Source: Fuerstiella sp.
GTDB taxonomy: Bacteria; Planctomycetota; Planctomycetia; Planctomycetales; Planctomycetaceae
NCBI GenBank assembly: GCA_029941865.1
Contig: JAPYTO010000001.1
Coordinates: forward strand, 20,741-84,740
DNA: 64,000 nt
Direction: 5' to 3'
Under the pieces are notes generated by a model. It was not told the DNA's origin, ran no database searches, and saw only the letters and a list, made by a program, of their open reading frames with translations. Made by a program: the position numbers and the translations under genes. Positions within the stretch are counted from its first letter, which is position 1, and each line of letters starts with the position of its first letter. Of this stretch, positions 37,097 through 47,777 are shown in pieces.

Positions 37097-38110
37097 CTAG
37101 CCAATGGCTTGTTGGTTCGGAAGTCGCATGCCCAATGCCAGTTCGATCTCTTCCAGACGTTCTCGCACTTCGTCGAGCGTCGTTTCACCGAAGTTGCGAA
37201 CCTGCAGGAGCTCATCTTCCGATCGCACAACAAGATCGCGGACGGTATTGATACCGACGGACTCCAGACAGTTTGTCGCCCGTACCGAAAGATTCAGTTC
37301 GGCCAGACTCTTGTTCAGCTTCTCTTCCAATTCCATGTCCACCGGCGAGTATCCAGTGGATTCCATCATCCCCTTCAGCCCACCATCCTGGTTCGCTTCC
37401 GGACCAGGCTCACGGTACGTAATGAAGCAGTTAAGATGCTTCCGTAGGATTTTGGCCGCTTCGACAAGTGCCATGGATGGAGAAACAGTTCCGTTGGTCC
37501 AGATTTCCAGGTTGAGTTTGTCGTAGTTCGTCCGCTGGCCTACACGCGTTTCCTGAATCTGATGCCGGACACGCGTAATCGGCGAGAACGCTGCGTCCAG
37601 GGGAATAAGGCCGACCTCCGGATCGTTCTGATAGTGTTCCGACGCAGGCACATAACCGCGCCCGTTCTCCACCGTCATCTCGATATTGAAGGGGACATCG
37701 TCAGTCATCGTAGCAATCACCAGATCCTTGTTGATGACCTCAACCTGATCATCGCAGATCACATCCGCACCAGTGACCACACCCCGAGTGTTCTTCTCAA
37801 TGCGCACTGTCTTGACAGACGCGCTGTAGTTCTTCAACACCAGTGACTTCAGATTGAGGCAGATGTCGGTCACATCTTCCACCAGCCCTGGGATCGTAGT
37901 GAATTCGTGCTGCACGCCCTGCACCCGCACTTTGGTGATCGCGGCACCTTCGAGGCTGGACAGCAGGATTCGCCGCAGACTATTGCCCACAGTCGACCCA
38001 AAGCCACGTTCAAACGGCTCGGCCACAAACCTGCCATACTCCGCCGTCAGGGACTCCCGAACCGGGAAGACCCGACTGGGAAGTTCCAAACCACGCCATC
38101 GAATTCGCAT
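37097..38110 (-). CDS. rpoA: RNA polymerase subunit alpha
   Basis: 337 residues. The N-terminal dimerisation domain is recognisable ([20 protein letters not shown] with SSLEGAAI), and the C-terminal domain binds promoter UP elements and activators ([18 protein letters not shown] region, then [19 protein letters not shown] and [15 protein letters not shown]). The length is normal. It follows rpsK directly; the rpsD gene that often lies between them is absent. It forms the assembly platform for beta and beta-prime, whose genes are in the same cluster. Confidence 0.98.
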   Translation of the reverse strand: MRIRWRGLELPSRVFPVRESLTAEYGRFVAEPFERGFGSTVGNSLRRILLSSLEGAAITKVRVQGVQHEFTTIPGLVEDVTDICLNLKSLVLKNYSASVKTVRIEKNTRGVVTGADVICDDQVEVINKDLVIATMTDDVPFNIEMTVENGRGYVPASEHYQNDPEVGLIPLDAAFSPITRVRHQIQETRVGQRTNYDKLNLEIWTNGTVSPSMALVEAAKILRKHLNCFITYREPGPEANQDGGLKGMMESTGYSPVDMELEEKLNKSLAELNLSVRATNCLESVGINTVRDLVVRSEDELLQVRNFGETTLDEVRERLEEIELALGMRLPNQQAIG

Positions 38111-38180
38111 TATGTATTCTCCTGAAACCGGGGCTCTTGTTAGTCAGACCGCGTCAACCGCGTAAAGAAAAAACGTCAAC

Positions 38181-38564
38181 TCAGACGCGACGCTTTTTCG
38201 GGGGACGGCAGCCGTTGTGCGGCAGTGGGGTGACATCTTCGATTGACCGCACAGTGATACCTGAAGACTGTAGGCCCGTAATGGCGCTTTCGCGTCCCGA
38301 ACCGGGTCCCTTAACCCGAATCTCGATCTCCTTCACGCCACACTTCGCCGCTCGTTCGGCAACAGTCTCGGAAGCTCGCTGCGCTGCAAACGGTGTGCTT
38401 TTGCGACTCCCCTTGAACCCGACGGTGCCCGCAGTGGCCCAACACAAAACGTCACCATTTGTGTCGGTCATGGTCACAATAGTGTTGTTGAAGGTTGCTT
38501 TGATATAAGCGATGCCCTTCGTTACGTTGCGACGGACTCGCTTTTTTTGCTTTACTTTTGCCAC
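38181..38564 (-). CDS. rpsK: 30S ribosomal protein S11
   Basis: 127 residues with a GTG start at 38564. The conserved core reads [29 protein letters not shown] and a C-terminal [17 protein letters not shown]11 lies on the platform of the small subunit near the decoding site's mRNA exit. It lies 54 bp after rpsM and 70 bp before rpoA, as in the alpha operon but without rpsD. Confidence 0.98.
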   Translation of the reverse strand: MAKVKQKKRVRRNVTKGIAYIKATFNNTIVTMTDTNGDVLCWATAGTVGFKGSRKSTPFAAQRASETVAERAAKCGVKEIEIRVKGPGSGRESAITGLQSSGITVRSIEDVTPLPHNGCRPPKKRRV

Positions 38565-38618
38565 GATTCAATTTCTCACAGATTAACGGAAGTCAGAGGG
38601 CCATTAAGCAACACAGAC

Positions 38619-39005
38619 TTAGTGTTTGGCGTCCTTTACGCCCTTCTTTCCGGCGACGGTCTTTTTTCGACCCTTTCGAGTCCTCGCGTTGGTCTTCGTC
38701 CGCTGTCCACGGACCGGAAGGCCTCGGCGATGCCGCAGCCCTCGATAACACTGAATCTCACGCAGCCGACCGATATCCTGCTGAACTTTTCGCCGCAGTG
38801 GTCCTTCAACCGTGTAATTCTTGTCCAGATGATTAGTGATTCGACTCACTTCATCTTCGGTCAACGCACTCGCCCGAATATGCGGAGCGATCCCCAACTC
38901 ATAGCAGATATTGACCGACAGAACACGACCAACACCGAAGAGATAGGTCAACGCAATATACGTTGGCTTATTGTTTGGGATGTCCACACCAAGAATACGA
39001 GGCAT
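38619..39005 (-). CDS. rpsM: 30S ribosomal protein S13
   Basis: 128 residues, ATG 39005. It begins with the family pattern [20 protein letters not shown] and ends with [18 protein letters not shown] followed by a basic tail. S13 contacts tRNA and the large subunit in the head of the 30S subunit. It follows rpmJ by 136 bp; this spacer has no recognisable gene, and no promoter I would call. Confidence 0.98.
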   Translation of the reverse strand: MPRILGVDIPNNKPTYIALTYLFGVGRVLSVNICYELGIAPHIRASALTEDEVSRITNHLDKNYTVEGPLRRKVQQDIGRLREIQCYRGLRHRRGLPVRGQRTKTNARTRKGRKKTVAGKKGVKDAKH

Positions 39006-39141
39006 CGAAGCTCACTCCAACTAACAAAACAATTCTGAGCCGTCACAGACGGACCGCACGCGAACAACGGGTTCTTTTCCGGATGCAGTCCAAATGCCGC
39101 ATCGTCGAACAATCACGACCGTCGCCCCTATATTAACTCAA

Positions 39142-39258
39142 TCAACCCTGACGCTGCTTATGGCGAGGATTCGCAGTGCAGACAACGTAGGTGCGGCCAC
39201 GACGACGAACCGTCTTGCAGTGCTCACAAATTCGTTTGACGCTTGACCGAACTTTCAT
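39142..39258 (-). CDS. rpmJ: 50S ribosomal protein L36
   Basis: 38 residues: [20 protein letters not shown], then [18 protein letters not shown]. The zinc-binding set C11, C14, C27 and H33 marks the C+ form. Normal length for the family. It lies between secY and rpsM where adk, map and infA are often found; those three genes are not here. It is too short to be caught by ordinary length cut-offs. Confidence 0.97.
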   Translation of the reverse strand: MKVRSSVKRICEHCKTVRRRGRTYVVCTANPRHKQRQG

Positions 39259-39302
39259 CGAACCAACTCCCACGGGCAAATATCTAAAACCGTTTTCCGC
39301 AG

Positions 39303-40664
39303 CTAATCATCAGTGTCCAACAGACCTGAGTAATTTCGCATGATCAAATGCGAATCAATTTTCTGCACCAGATCCAAAGCCACGGAAACAATAATCAAAA
39401 GACCGGTCCCCCCGAAGAAACTCGCGATCGCGTAGTCTCCCGTAAGGGTTGTGGAAATCACCGTTGGTATCACGGCGATAATCGCAAGAAACGCCGCACC
39501 CACATAGGTAATTCGCATCATCACCTGTTCCAGATGTGACGCCGTGCGACCTCCCGGTCGATAACCGGGAATAAAGCTTCCCATGTCCTTCAGATTCTCC
39601 GACATATCTTTGGGATTGAAAGTAATGGCCGTCCAAAAATAGCAGAAGAAGTAGATCAGAAAGATATAGGTTAGATTATAAACGAATCCCTGACCAGGAC
39701 TGAACGCACCGCCCAGCACCCTCAGGATCTCGCTGTTTGGCCAGATGTTTGCCAACTGATTAAAGACGAAAAACGGCAGCAGAAGCAAACTGGAAGCAAA
39801 GATAATCGGCATGACTCCCGCCTGATTCACCCTCAGTGGCAGCCACTGTCGTTGGCCACCCATCACTTTTCGACCGCGAACATGTTTTGCACTTTGAATC
39901 GGGATTTTGCGTTGCCCTTGGGTAATGAACACCACCCAGACAATCACAATCACAAACAGAGCTGCCAAAACCAATAGAATTTCGACACCCTTTCCGCCGC
40001 CCAGCTGCAAACCGTGTTCCAGGATCCCGCTCAGAAAACCACCTGCGGCAGCCGGCATTCTCGCCAGAATCCCGGCCATGATCAGCAGGCTGATTCCGTT
40101 ACCGATTCCGTAGGCATCAATCTGCTCGCCAATCCACATCAGAAACACGGTGCCGCATGTCATCACCACAGTTCCAACCAGGCACCAACCCGTTGTGTTG
40201 TAACCGTCCAACAAAACGCTCTGCCCCGTGAGTGCCCCTGCAGCGAGCCCCTTTATCAGGAAGAAACTCTGCAGAAAACAAATGACCACAGTGGCATAGC
40301 GAGTGTATTCGTTCAACCGACGGCGCCCGGACTCGCCTTCTTTCTGCAACTGTTCCAGTGGTGGGTACACGGTCCCCAACAGCTGAAAAACAATTGATGC
40401 CGTGATATACGGCATGATTCCCAGGCCGAATATGGAACCATTGGTGATGCTGGAGGCCGAGAACATAGACACGACCTGCAACAGGTCGGCGATCCCTTTA
40501 CCGTCAGAACTACCATTGTCGAACACTTCCTTAAGCGCGGCATGATCCATAAACGGCAACGTGATCGAAAACCCCATACGGTAGACCGCTAACAGGAATA
40601 ATGTCAGCAGGATCTTCTGTCGGAGTTCCGGAACACGGAACACGGTTAATAATTTTGAGAGCAT
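39303..40664 (-). CDS. secY: SecY, protein-conducting channel subunit
   Basis: 453 residues from ATG 40664, supported by GGAGAGGA 4-5 nt upstream; a longer frame starts at TTG 40685. It forms the SecYEG channel that passes exported proteins through the membrane and inserts membrane proteins. About ten membrane helices are visible, with the family motifs [31 protein letters not shown] and RYGYPPG-like [14 protein letters not shown] near the C-terminus. It follows rplO by 61 bp, as in the spc operon. Confidence 0.97.
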   Translation of the reverse strand: MLSKLLTVFRVPELRQKILLTLFLLAVYRMGFSITLPFMDHAALKEVFDNGSSDGKGIADLLQVVSMFSASSITNGSIFGLGIMPYITASIVFQLLGTVYPPLEQLQKEGESGRRRLNEYTRYATVVICFLQSFFLIKGLAAGALTGQSVLLDGYNTTGWCLVGTVVMTCGTVFLMWIGEQIDAYGIGNGISLLIMAGILARMPAAAGGFLSGILEHGLQLGGGKGVEILLVLAALFVIVIVWVVFITQGQRKIPIQSAKHVRGRKVMGGQRQWLPLRVNQAGVMPIIFASSLLLLPFFVFNQLANIWPNSEILRVLGGAFSPGQGFVYNLTYIFLIYFFCYFWTAITFNPKDMSENLKDMGSFIPGYRPGGRTASHLEQVMMRITYVGAAFLAIIAVIPTVISTTLTGDYAIASFFGGTGLLIIVSVALDLVQKIDSHLIMRNYSGLLDTDD

Positions 40665-40725
40665 ATATCCTCTCCGAAACTTCAATCCTTAGAAGTTTCT
40701 GCGAACGCCACCGTTCGTACGCCTG

Positions 40726-41172
40726 TCAAACTCGTTCAAACTTACCGCCCGCTGCGACAATTTTTTCTTCGGCACTGCGAGAAAAACGATGTGCAATGAC
40801 GGTCAGTTTCTTGTTCAGCTCACCGTCACCGAGCACCTTCAGGGCATCGTGCCGACTCGGAACGATGCCTTTGGCAACAAGTGTTTCCACGTTGATTTCC
40901 GCACCATCTTCGAAGGACTTTTCCAGCTGACCAACGTTGACGATCACCACTGTGTCGGCAAAGGCCTTATTGTTGAAGCCCCGCTTCGCGACACGCCGGA
41001 ACAGAGGCGTCTGGCCTCCCTCAAAGCCCGCGCGACGTTTCGAACCCGACCGGCTGAAGTAGCCGTTATGTCCTCGTCCACTGGTTTTACCGTGGCCGGA
41101 CCCTGGACCGCGTCCGATGCGTTTCCGAGGTTTTCTTTTCTGTATGCCTGTATGTACGTCGTTCAAAATCAT
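40726..41172 (-). CDS. rplO: 50S ribosomal protein L15
   Basis: 148 residues, ATG 41172. The glycine-rich N-terminus with [20 protein letters not shown] and the motif [15 protein letters not shown] are diagnostic. It binds 23S rRNA during late large-subunit assembly. The start overlaps the rpsE stop by 4 bp (ATGA), so translation is probably coupled. The L30 gene (rpmD), often between rpsE and rplO, is missing. Confidence 0.98.
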   Translation of the reverse strand: MILNDVHTGIQKRKPRKRIGRGPGSGHGKTSGRGHNGYFSRSGSKRRAGFEGGQTPLFRRVAKRGFNNKAFADTVVIVNVGQLEKSFEDGAEINVETLVAKGIVPSRHDALKVLGDGELNKKLTVIAHRFSRSAEEKIVAAGGKFERV

Positions 41173-41654
41173 GACAGCGACACTCCTCTCAGACGTGCGA
41201 CTTCTTCTTTCGTCTGAAGCTGTGACAGAGCATCAAACGTCGCTTTCACCAGGTTGAGCGGATTGGTTGAGCCGTAGCTTTTTGTAAGGATGTCAGAAAT
41301 CCCTGCGGCTTCCAGCACCAGTCGCACACACTCGCCGGCGATTACGCCTGTACCGGGTTTGGCCGGCAACAAAAGTATGCGAGAAGCTCGAAACTCTCCC
41401 ATGACCTGATGCGGAATCGTTGTTCCCACCAGCGAAAACGGTGTCATCGACCGGTTCGCCGCCTTTGTGGCCTTTTCAACGGCCAGCGGAACTTCGATCG
41501 CTTTACCGTAACCATAGCCGACACGACCGTTTCGATCACCCGTCACCACCAAAGCGGCAAAGCTGAACCGACGACCGCCCTTGACTACGCACGCGCAACG
41601 GCGAATCTGTATGACTGATTCGCCCGCGTCTCTTTGTGTATCTGTTGACGACAC
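41169..41654 (-). CDS. rpsE: 30S ribosomal protein S5
   Basis: 161 residues, GTG start at 41654. The double-stranded RNA-binding-like N-terminal domain ([34 protein letters not shown]) and C-terminal domain ([20 protein letters not shown]) are normal. S5 helps keep decoding accuracy and mRNA unwinding at the 30S entry site. It lies 31 bp after rplR. Confidence 0.98.
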   Translation of the reverse strand: MSSTDTQRDAGESVIQIRRCACVVKGGRRFSFAALVVTGDRNGRVGYGYGKAIEVPLAVEKATKAANRSMTPFSLVGTTIPHQVMGEFRASRILLLPAKPGTGVIAGECVRLVLEAAGISDILTKSYGSTNPLNLVKATFDALSQLQTKEEVARLRGVSLS

Positions 41655-41685
41655 ATTTCACCTCAAATCTGAAACCGAAGCTGGC

Positions 41686-42057
41686 CTAGAATCGCAGACC
41701 CTGTTCGCGAGCGGCATCTGCCAACGCCGCCACACGACCGTGGTAGCGGAAACTGCCACGGTCAAACACAACGTCTACGATGCCTTTTTCCTTTGCTCGT
41801 TCGCCCAGCACTTTGCCGACCGCCTGAGCCATATCACAGTTGCTGGCCACTTTTCCCGCACCGGCGATAGACGATTCCACTGTGCTGGCAGCAACCAACG
41901 TCTGCCCTGCAACGTCATCGATAATCTGTGCGTACATGTGGCGATTACTTTTGAACACCGACAGCCGAGGCCGGCCGTGTGCATCGCGTCGAACACGATT
42001 TCCCACACGAAACCGCCGTCGCACTTTTCGCTTTATTAATCGCTTCTGAGCCTTCAT
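41686..42057 (-). CDS. rplR: 50S ribosomal protein L18
   Basis: 123 residues from ATG 42057 (MKAQKRL); the frame is open nine bases further upstream to a TTG. The core reads [20 protein letters not shown] and [20 protein letters not shown]. It binds 5S rRNA together with L5. It stands between rplF and rpsE, in the usual spc order. Confidence 0.98.
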   Translation of the reverse strand: MKAQKRLIKRKVRRRFRVGNRVRRDAHGRPRLSVFKSNRHMYAQIIDDVAGQTLVAASTVESSIAGAGKVASNCDMAQAVGKVLGERAKEKGIVDVVFDRGSFRYHGRVAALADAAREQGLRF

Positions 42058-42094
42058 TGATCTCAACCAACCTTAATAGCTACACGGGCCAACA

Positions 42095-42643
42095 CTACTT
42101 GGAACCGAATGCTTTACCGGACTTACGCCGAACCTGTTCGTTCTCGTACCGAATACCTTTGCCCTTATACGGCTCAGGAGGTCGTACCTGACGGACATTC
42201 GCCGCAAACTGACCAACAGCCTGTTTATCCGCACTTCGCACAATCACACTGGTGGGAGCAGGCACTTCAACGTCGACACCAGGCGGAACTTCAAGCACGA
42301 CGGTGTTCGCGAATCCTACCTGCAACGACAACTTCTTTCCCGCCAGCGACGCATTGTAACCGACGCCGACCACCGTGAGACGGCGTTCAAACTGCTTCAC
42401 CACGCCCTCCACCATATTTTGAATCAGGCTGCGAGTGAGCCCGTGCAAAGCACGATTTTCGCGAAGATCGTTCGGCCGCGAAACCTTGACGACGCGATCA
42501 GCATCGTTCACCTCCAACGACATGTTGGGGTGCACGGTCAGCTTCAGGTCACCCTTTGCTCCCTTAACACTGATCTCCTGACCAGCGAGAGTCACGGTTA
42601 CTTCAGCCGGAAAATTGATCGGCTTATTTCCAATTCGAGACAT
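42095..42643 (-). CDS. rplF: 50S ribosomal protein L6
   Basis: 182 residues, ATG 42643. It begins MSRIGNKPINFPAEVTVTL and ends with EPYKGKGIRYENEQVRRK, both typical. L6 contacts the sarcin-ricin region and the factor-binding site, where EF-G (fusA, same cluster) acts. The spacing to rpsH is 43 bp. Confidence 0.98.
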   Translation of the reverse strand: MSRIGNKPINFPAEVTVTLAGQEISVKGAKGDLKLTVHPNMSLEVNDADRVVKVSRPNDLRENRALHGLTRSLIQNMVEGVVKQFERRLTVVGVGYNASLAGKKLSLQVGFANTVVLEVPPGVDVEVPAPTSVIVRSADKQAVGQFAANVRQVRPPEPYKGKGIRYENEQVRRKSGKAFGSK

Positions 42644-42685
42644 TGCCCAAATACCAGTTGTTGGATTGAATCGTGTGAAGGAGAC

Positions 42686-43087
42686 CTACCAGACCTGACA
42701 GAGAAGCTCTCCGCCAACACCTTCTTTTCGCGCCTCACGGTTACTCAAAACGCCCTTGGAGGTCGACAGAATTGAAATGCCAAGGCCCTGACGGACTTCC
42801 TTCATTTCTGACGTTCCAATATATACGCGGCGGCCTGGTTTGCTGATTCGCTCGATGTGCTGAATCACATGCTCGCCATTCGGCCCGTACTTCAAATTCA
42901 CCCGCAGAAAAGCAGTCGGAGCACCTTCCACTTCGACGATCTCGTGGTCCCAGACGTAACCTTCGCGTTCCAGCGCCTGCACAACCCGGACCTTCTGCCG
43001 CGATGTCGGCATATCAACATACGGCCGCTCCACGTGGATGCCATTGCGAATTCGGGTGAGCAGATCTGCGATCGGATCAGTCATCAT
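42686..43087 (-). CDS. rpsH: 30S ribosomal protein S8
   Basis: 133 residues from ATG 43087; a second ATG directly follows (43084) and may be the real start. Diagnostic segments are TDPIADLLTRIRNGIHV at the start and GLGISILSTSKGVLSNREAR near the end. S8 nucleates the central domain of 16S rRNA and, in other bacteria, represses the spc operon by binding its mRNA. An in-frame extension to 43453 overlaps rpsN and is not real. Confidence 0.97.
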   Translation of the reverse strand: MMTDPIADLLTRIRNGIHVERPYVDMPTSRQKVRVVQALEREGYVWDHEIVEVEGAPTAFLRVNLKYGPNGEHVIQHIERISKPGRRVYIGTSEMKEVRQGLGISILSTSKGVLSNREARKEGVGGELLCQVW

Positions 43088-43148
43088 GGGACAGGTACTC
43101 GTGTGTTCTTGTATTGCTTCTGTCGCCCCTGGACGAGGCAGGACCGTA

Positions 43149-43334
43149 TTACCAACTGGCCTTCCTGGCCCCTGGAACCAATCCATCCAGACATAGATCG
43201 CGAAAACAGATTCGGCAGACCTTAAACTTGCGGTACACGGCGCGAGGACGACCACAAAGATTGCACCGACGTTCAATTCGGGAACTGAACTTCGGAGTCC
43301 GCTTCGCTTTTTCGATCTTTGCTTTACTTGCCAT
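43149..43334 (-). CDS. rpsN: 30S ribosomal protein S14, type Z (zinc form)
   Basis: 61 residues, the short form. The zinc-binding set is [10 protein letters not shown] and VCRICFRDL (two CXXC pairs), and the end [11 protein letters not shown] matches the family. It lies between rplE and rpsH as usual. It binds 16S rRNA in the 30S head. Confidence 0.97.
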   Translation of the reverse strand: MASKAKIEKAKRTPKFSSRIERRCNLCGRPRAVYRKFKVCRICFRDLCLDGLVPGARKASW

Positions 43335-43364
43335 GAGATTGGTTTACCAGCGCTGATGTTGCAG

Positions 43365-43919
43365 TTATCTTTCGGAATTCTCGTTCTTAAACGGCATTCC
43401 AAAGGCTTTAAGCAAAGAGTGACCTTCGTCATTCGTCTTCGCCGTTGTAACAATTGTAATATTCATGCCCTGCGGCTGGTTGACCGTTTCCGGATCCACC
43501 TCAGGAAACACCATCTGTTCCTGTAGCCCGCAGTTGTAGTTTCCATGTCCATCGAAACTCTTCGGGTTGATACCCCGAAAGTCACGAACTCGAGGGAACG
43601 CCAACGTGATCAGTCGATCCAGGAACTCATACATCCGTTTCCCGCGGAGGGTGACCCGACAACCGATCGGCATCCCTTCACGCAGACGAAAACCGGAGAC
43701 GGACTTCTTCGCACGACAAACCTGAGCTTTCTGCCCGGCCAGAATCGTCAGATGTCCGACTGCAGCGTCCAGTCGCTTTCGATCCTGAACAGCTTCACCG
43801 ACGCCCATGCTGATGACGATCTTGTCGAGCTTGGGGACCGCATGAACGTTCTTCCGCCCAAGCGACTCCTGGAGTGCCGGAACGATTTCAGTGTTGTATT
43901 TTTCTAACAAGCGTGCCAT
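43365..43919 (-). CDS. rplE: 50S ribosomal protein L5
   Basis: 184 residues, ATG 43919. Core motifs are [34 protein letters not shown] and [17 protein letters not shown]. It anchors 5S rRNA and contacts S13 and P-site tRNA. It lies only 43 bp from the end of rplN; rplX (L24), normally in between, has no room there. Confidence 0.98.
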   Translation of the reverse strand: MARLLEKYNTEIVPALQESLGRKNVHAVPKLDKIVISMGVGEAVQDRKRLDAAVGHLTILAGQKAQVCRAKKSVSGFRLREGMPIGCRVTLRGKRMYEFLDRLITLAFPRVRDFRGINPKSFDGHGNYNCGLQEQMVFPEVDPETVNQPQGMNITIVTTAKTNDEGHSLLKAFGMPFKNENSER

Positions 43920-43962
43920 TTTTTCAGATCTCTACTCCAGTGCGAATCAGCCACTGCTTTGA

Positions 43963-44331
43963 CTACACCACTTCACTGGCCAGACTGACGATCTTCATGA
44001 ACTTGCGATCCCGCAATTCACGAGCCACCGCACCAAAAATACGTGTACCACGAGGACTACCGTCGGCGTCAAGAATAACGACGGCATTACGATCAAAACG
44101 GACATAACTGCCGTCATCACGCCGCCGTCCCTTTTTGCAGCGAACGATGACGCCCTTGACAACCGACCCTGTCTTAATAGTACTGCCCGGCAAGGCCTTC
44201 TGAACACTCACCACGATAATATCGCCCAGTGTCGCATATCGCCGACGGGACCCACCAAGCACCTTGATGCACCGAACAAGCTTAGCGCCGGAATTGTCAG
44301 CGACATCCAGGACTGTCTGCATTTGTATCAT
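43963..44331 (-). CDS. rplN: 50S ribosomal protein L14
   Basis: 122 residues. It starts [20 protein letters not shown] and contains [14 protein letters not shown] and [12 protein letters not shown], all typical. L14 contacts L19 and the small-subunit interface. It follows rpsQ by 45 bp. Confidence 0.98.
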   Translation of the reverse strand: MIQMQTVLDVADNSGAKLVRCIKVLGGSRRRYATLGDIIVVSVQKALPGSTIKTGSVVKGVIVRCKKGRRRDDGSYVRFDRNAVVILDADGSPRGTRIFGAVARELRDRKFMKIVSLASEVV

Positions 44332-44376
44332 GAGAACACCTCAACGCAGCAAGTATCTCACTTGCCGCAACCGGCC

Positions 44377-44661
44377 CTATTCTGAATCCACCACTGCTGC
44401 CGCCGCTTCGACGGTAACGTCATCCGCTTTCTTCACGATCCGCACGAGATCCCAACGCTTGGTCTTTGACCGTGGACGGGTCTCGACGATCTCGACCAAG
44501 TCGCCAAAAGCGGCCTGTTCTTCTTCGTCATGAACGTGACACACCGTGCGGGCACGCACGATCTTCCCGTATTTCGTGTGCGGGAATCGACGTTCGATAT
44601 CCACACGCAAAGTCTTGGACGCTTTGTCACTCACCACTGTACCGACGAGAGTTTTTTTCAT
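44377..44661 (-). CDS. rpsQ: 30S ribosomal protein S17
   Basis: 94 residues from ATG 44661 (MKKTLVGTVVSDKASKTLRV); the frame extends four codons further to a TTG. The OB-fold core reads HTKYGKIVRARTVCHVHDEE and GDLVEIVETRPRSKTKRWDL. An Ala/Glu-rich tail of about 15 residues extends the usual C-terminus. It lies between rpmC and rplN. Confidence 0.97.
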   Translation of the reverse strand: MKKTLVGTVVSDKASKTLRVDIERRFPHTKYGKIVRARTVCHVHDEEEQAAFGDLVEIVETRPRSKTKRWDLVRIVKKADDVTVEAAAAVVDSE

Positions 44662-44692
44662 TGCAAACCGCAACTCTTCTCAACAGACCAAA

Positions 44693-44902
44693 CTAGTTTT
44701 CTGCGGCAACAGCAATCTGCCGCTCACGCTGTATTGTTTTTACCCGAGCAATCACCTGCCGCAGCTTACGGACATTGCTCGGAGTATCATTTCGCTCCGT
44801 GGCAGACTGGAACCGAATACGAAACAACGACTGCTGAGTTTCCCGCAGCTCGTGTTCCAACTGTTCGTCCGACATCTCTCGCAGCACATTTGCCTTGGAC
44901 AT
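44693..44902 (-). CDS. rpmC: 50S ribosomal protein L29
   Basis: 69 residues from ATG 44902 (MSKANVLREMSDEQLEHEL); the long upstream extension of the frame runs inside rplP and is discarded. The middle (TQQSLFRIRFQSAT and then RKLRQVIARVKTIQRER) is a normal two-helix L29. It binds near the exit tunnel and contacts SRP and trigger factor. It starts 22 bp after the end of rplP. Confidence 0.96.
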   Translation of the reverse strand: MSKANVLREMSDEQLEHELRETQQSLFRIRFQSATERNDTPSNVRKLRQVIARVKTIQRERQIAVAAEN

Positions 44903-44924
44903 CTCACCACCCCAACAAACCGAA

Positions 44925-45347
44925 TCACTCGACGACCGGACGACGGCCGACGAGACGAACTTTAACTGGAAGTTTGTGAGCGACCCTGTTGAAACAGTCT
45001 CGCGCACCTTCGCGGCCCACACCGGATACTTCAAACAACACAGTCCCCGGTTTCACGATGGCAACCCATCGATCCGGTTCTCCCTTGCCCTTGCCCATTC
45101 GGGTTTCAAGCGGGCGGGAAGTAACAGACTTATGCGGAAAGATCCGAATATAAACCTTACCAACTCCGCGCACATACTGAGTGGCCGCAATACGACACGC
45201 CTCAATCGTCTGTGCACTTACATGACCCTGCTGCATCGACTGCAGGCCCCATTCACCAAAAACAACAGTGTTGCCCTTATGGGCATCACCTTTTATACGT
45301 CTTCTTTGGCTTTTTCGATGCTTGACCCGTTTTGGCATTAACGCCAT
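44925..45347 (-). CDS. rplP: 50S ribosomal protein L16
   Basis: 140 residues from ATG 45347 ([20 protein letters not shown]); ATG 45338 is an alternative that starts MPKRVKH. The core reads [20 protein letters not shown] and [20 protein letters not shown], as in the family. L16 organises the A-site tRNA region. Its start lies 62 bp (or 53 bp) inside rpsC, out of frame, a much longer overlap than is usual between these two genes. Confidence 0.97.
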   Translation of the reverse strand: MALMPKRVKHRKSQRRRIKGDAHKGNTVVFGEWGLQSMQQGHVSAQTIEACRIAATQYVRGVGKVYIRIFPHKSVTSRPLETRMGKGKGEPDRWVAIVKPGTVLFEVSGVGREGARDCFNRVAHKLPVKVRLVGRRPVVE

Positions 45348-45987
45348 CGCCAGCCTCCTCGTCCGAATAATCGCCCAGGTCGATCCAAACTTTAACGCCA
45401 ATTATCCCCTGGGAGGTCTTGGCCTCTGAGAACCCATAATCCACATGTCGCCGCAGTGTCGAAAGCGGGATCGAACCGCGGCTAGCTTTTTCCTTACGAG
45501 ACATTTCAGAACCACCAAGGCGGCCCGACATCTCAATCTTGATTCCATACACACCGGAACTCATCACTTCGTCCAGTGTCTTCTTGATGGCCCGACGAAA
45601 ACTACCGCGCTTCGACAGCTGCTGAGCAACCTTGTCCGCCACCAACTTTGCGTTTCGATTGGCATTGCCGATCTCGACGATTTTTAAATCCATCCGACGA
45701 CCGGTCAATTCCTCCAGATCGCCCTTCAAGCGATCGACTTCCTGCCCCTTGCGACCGATGATCACACCCGGACGGGCCGTGAACAAATGCACGATCACCT
45801 GATCCCGAGTTCGTTCAATTTCAACCTTGGCGATCTCAGCAAACTGATACTTTTCGCTGACGTACCTCCGAATCTTGAAATCTTCCAGCAAAAGGTCACC
45901 GAACTCGCGCTTCGGTGCGTACCACCGACTCCGCCAATTCTCCATGACACCGACCCGAAAACCCGTCGGCCTGACCTTTTGACCCAT
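45286..45987 (-). CDS. rpsC: 30S ribosomal protein S3
   Basis: 233 residues, ATG 45987. It starts MGQKVRPTGFRVGVMENWRS and carries the KH-type segment RPGVIIGRKGQEVDRLKGDL. The C-terminus is prolonged by a charged tail ([20 protein letters not shown]), which is what makes it overlap rplP. S3 lies at the mRNA entry channel with helicase-like function. It lies 145 bp after rplV. Confidence 0.98.
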   Translation of the reverse strand: MGQKVRPTGFRVGVMENWRSRWYAPKREFGDLLLEDFKIRRYVSEKYQFAEIAKVEIERTRDQVIVHLFTARPGVIIGRKGQEVDRLKGDLEELTGRRMDLKIVEIGNANRNAKLVADKVAQQLSKRGSFRRAIKKTLDEVMSSGVYGIKIEMSGRLGGSEMSRKEKASRGSIPLSTLRRHVDYGFSEAKTSQGIIGVKVWIDLGDYSDEEAGDGVNAKTGQASKKPKKTYKR

Positions 45988-46132
45988 CGTAACAACCTCT
46001 TCTAAACCGATCTGTAAAACTCAGGCGGGTCGCCAGACCCCTCCAACAACCCGACCATCACGGCCGAGCACCGTATCCGGAAGACGCACAATTCAGAGAA
46101 TCGACCTCGTCCTGCGACATTGATCACAACGC

Positions 46133-46477
46133 CTACCCTAATTCGGGCGCGTCCACTCCAACATGAATGTGAGCCGTGCGACGCCGAATGATAAACGCCA
46201 TACCTCGAGCACGCGGCTGCACTCGCTTAAACATTGGGCCACCATCCACGCGGCATTCGCTGATCTTCAAACGATTCGAATTTCGAACACCACGATCCTC
46301 CGCGTTAGCGATCGCGCTCTTGAGAACCTTCTCAAGAAAACGAGCACCTCGGTTAGGAACGTAACGAAGTGCCTCAACACCTTCGCCCGCCGACATCCCC
46401 CTGATGAGGTCTGCGAACGGCCGAACTTTGGTCGCTGAAATACGTGCGTGACGATGAGTAGCTTTAATAAGACCCAT
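46133..46477 (-). CDS. rplV: 50S ribosomal protein L22
   Basis: 114 residues, ATG 46477. The pattern ATHRHARISATKVRPFADLI at the start, FLEKVLKSAIANAEDR in the middle and the extended loop region (FKRVQPRARGMAFIIRRRTA) that lines the peptide exit tunnel are all present. It lies 5 bp after rpsS and 145 bp before rpsC; that last spacer has no recognised feature. Confidence 0.98.
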   Translation of the reverse strand: MGLIKATHRHARISATKVRPFADLIRGMSAGEGVEALRYVPNRGARFLEKVLKSAIANAEDRGVRNSNRLKISECRVDGGPMFKRVQPRARGMAFIIRRRTAHIHVGVDAPELG

Positions 46478-46482
46478 AACTA

Positions 46483-46755
46483 CTACTTACCCTTACCCCT
46501 GGCCCCATGACCACGAAATGTTCGTGTTGGTGCAAATTCACCCAGCTTGTGACCCACCATATCTTCTGTCACGTACACACTCAGATGTGCGCGACCATTA
46601 TGTACCAAAAACGTATGGCCGACGAACTCAGGAGAAATCGTGGACGCACGGGCCCACGTTTTCACGGGCTCTTTCTGGCCAGCCGAATTCTGCTTCTCAA
46701 TTTTATTGAGCAGCTTGGCATCAACGTAAGGCCCTTTTTTGAGCGATCGACCCAT
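46483..46755 (-). CDS. rpsS: 30S ribosomal protein S19
   Basis: 90 residues. It begins [20 protein letters not shown] and has [20 protein letters not shown], with a C-terminal [16 protein letters not shown]19 sits in the 30S head beside S13. It follows rplB by 118 bp, a spacer with no recognised gene. Confidence 0.98.
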   Translation of the reverse strand: MGRSLKKGPYVDAKLLNKIEKQNSAGQKEPVKTWARASTISPEFVGHTFLVHNGRAHLSVYVTEDMVGHKLGEFAPTRTFRGHGARGKGK

Positions 46756-46873
46756 GAATCAGAATCCCATAGTTCTCAACCAATGCAGCATCGCCGCAAC
46801 TAACAACCTGACAACCACTCGAAACCGAGTGGCTTACCCGACGACATACACTGCTCTGTCAAATCACCTGCGA

Positions 46874-47731
46874 TCAGACCTTAACTTCACCGTACCGACG
46901 TGAGCGACGCCGACGAATGATCGCTTTACTGGAAGCCTTACGCTTCGCTCGTGTCCGACCACCCTTCGCTGGCTTACCCGTAGGACTACACGGGTGTCGT
47001 CCGCCTGAATTGCGACCTTCACCACCACCCATCGGATGAGCCACCGGATTCATACACGTCCCACGAACATGTGGACGCCATCCCAACCAGCGACGACGCC
47101 CAGCTTTTCCGTAGACAATACTACTGTGTTCCGAATTACCAATGACACCTATTGTCGCCCGGCACTGACCCGGCAAACGACGCACTTCACCACTTGGCAA
47201 AGTCACCTGAGCCCAACGCCCCTCACGGGCGTTCAACACAGCTCGCGTGCCGGCACTACGAACCAATTGTCCGCCGCGACCCGGCTGCATCTCAATATTA
47301 TGAATGTCCGTACCCGGGGGAATTGCACTCAATGGCATGCAATTGCCGAGCACCGGCTCAACCGACTCACCACTTTGAACTTTCGCCCCGGCCGCCAAAC
47401 CTTCAGGAGCCAGAATATACCGCTTCTCACCATCCTCGTACTGCACGAGGGCAATACGACACGACCGATTCGGATCGTACTCAATATGAGTAACAGTGCC
47501 GACAATATCGTCTTTTCTTCGCTTAAAATCGATGATCCGATACAGCCGCTTGTGACCGCCACCACGATGTCTAGCCGTGATCTTGCCCTGATTGTTGCGA
47601 CCGCCGGTCTTCTTTTTGCGTACCGTCAGCGACTTTTCGGGACGCTTCTTGCGATCCGTAATCTCAGCGAAATCTGAGACCGTAGCGCCACGCCGCCCTG
47701 GAGTCACTGGTTTGTAAAATCGAATACCCAT
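46874..47731 (-). CDS. rplB: 50S ribosomal protein L2
   Basis: 285 residues from ATG 47731 ([20 protein letters not shown]). The SH3/OB-type core is normal, with [20 protein letters not shown] and [20 protein letters not shown], and the catalytic-centre loop [20 protein letters not shown] keeps the conserved His of the family. L2 is needed for subunit joining and peptidyl transfer. It lies 46 bp after rplW. Confidence 0.98.
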   Translation of the reverse strand: MGIRFYKPVTPGRRGATVSDFAEITDRKKRPEKSLTVRKKKTGGRNNQGKITARHRGGGHKRLYRIIDFKRRKDDIVGTVTHIEYDPNRSCRIALVQYEDGEKRYILAPEGLAAGAKVQSGESVEPVLGNCMPLSAIPPGTDIHNIEMQPGRGGQLVRSAGTRAVLNAREGRWAQVTLPSGEVRRLPGQCRATIGVIGNSEHSSIVYGKAGRRRWLGWRPHVRGTCMNPVAHPMGGGEGRNSGGRHPCSPTGKPAKGGRTRAKRKASSKAIIRRRRSRRYGEVKV

Positions 47732-47777
47732 TACACAATCCTGCAAGCAGAATTAATCTGAATCAACCAAACGCTGC

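Noticed and set aside
42686..43453. Longer S8 reading frame to 43453
   Set aside because: It runs through the rpsN gene; S8 begins at MMTDPIAD.
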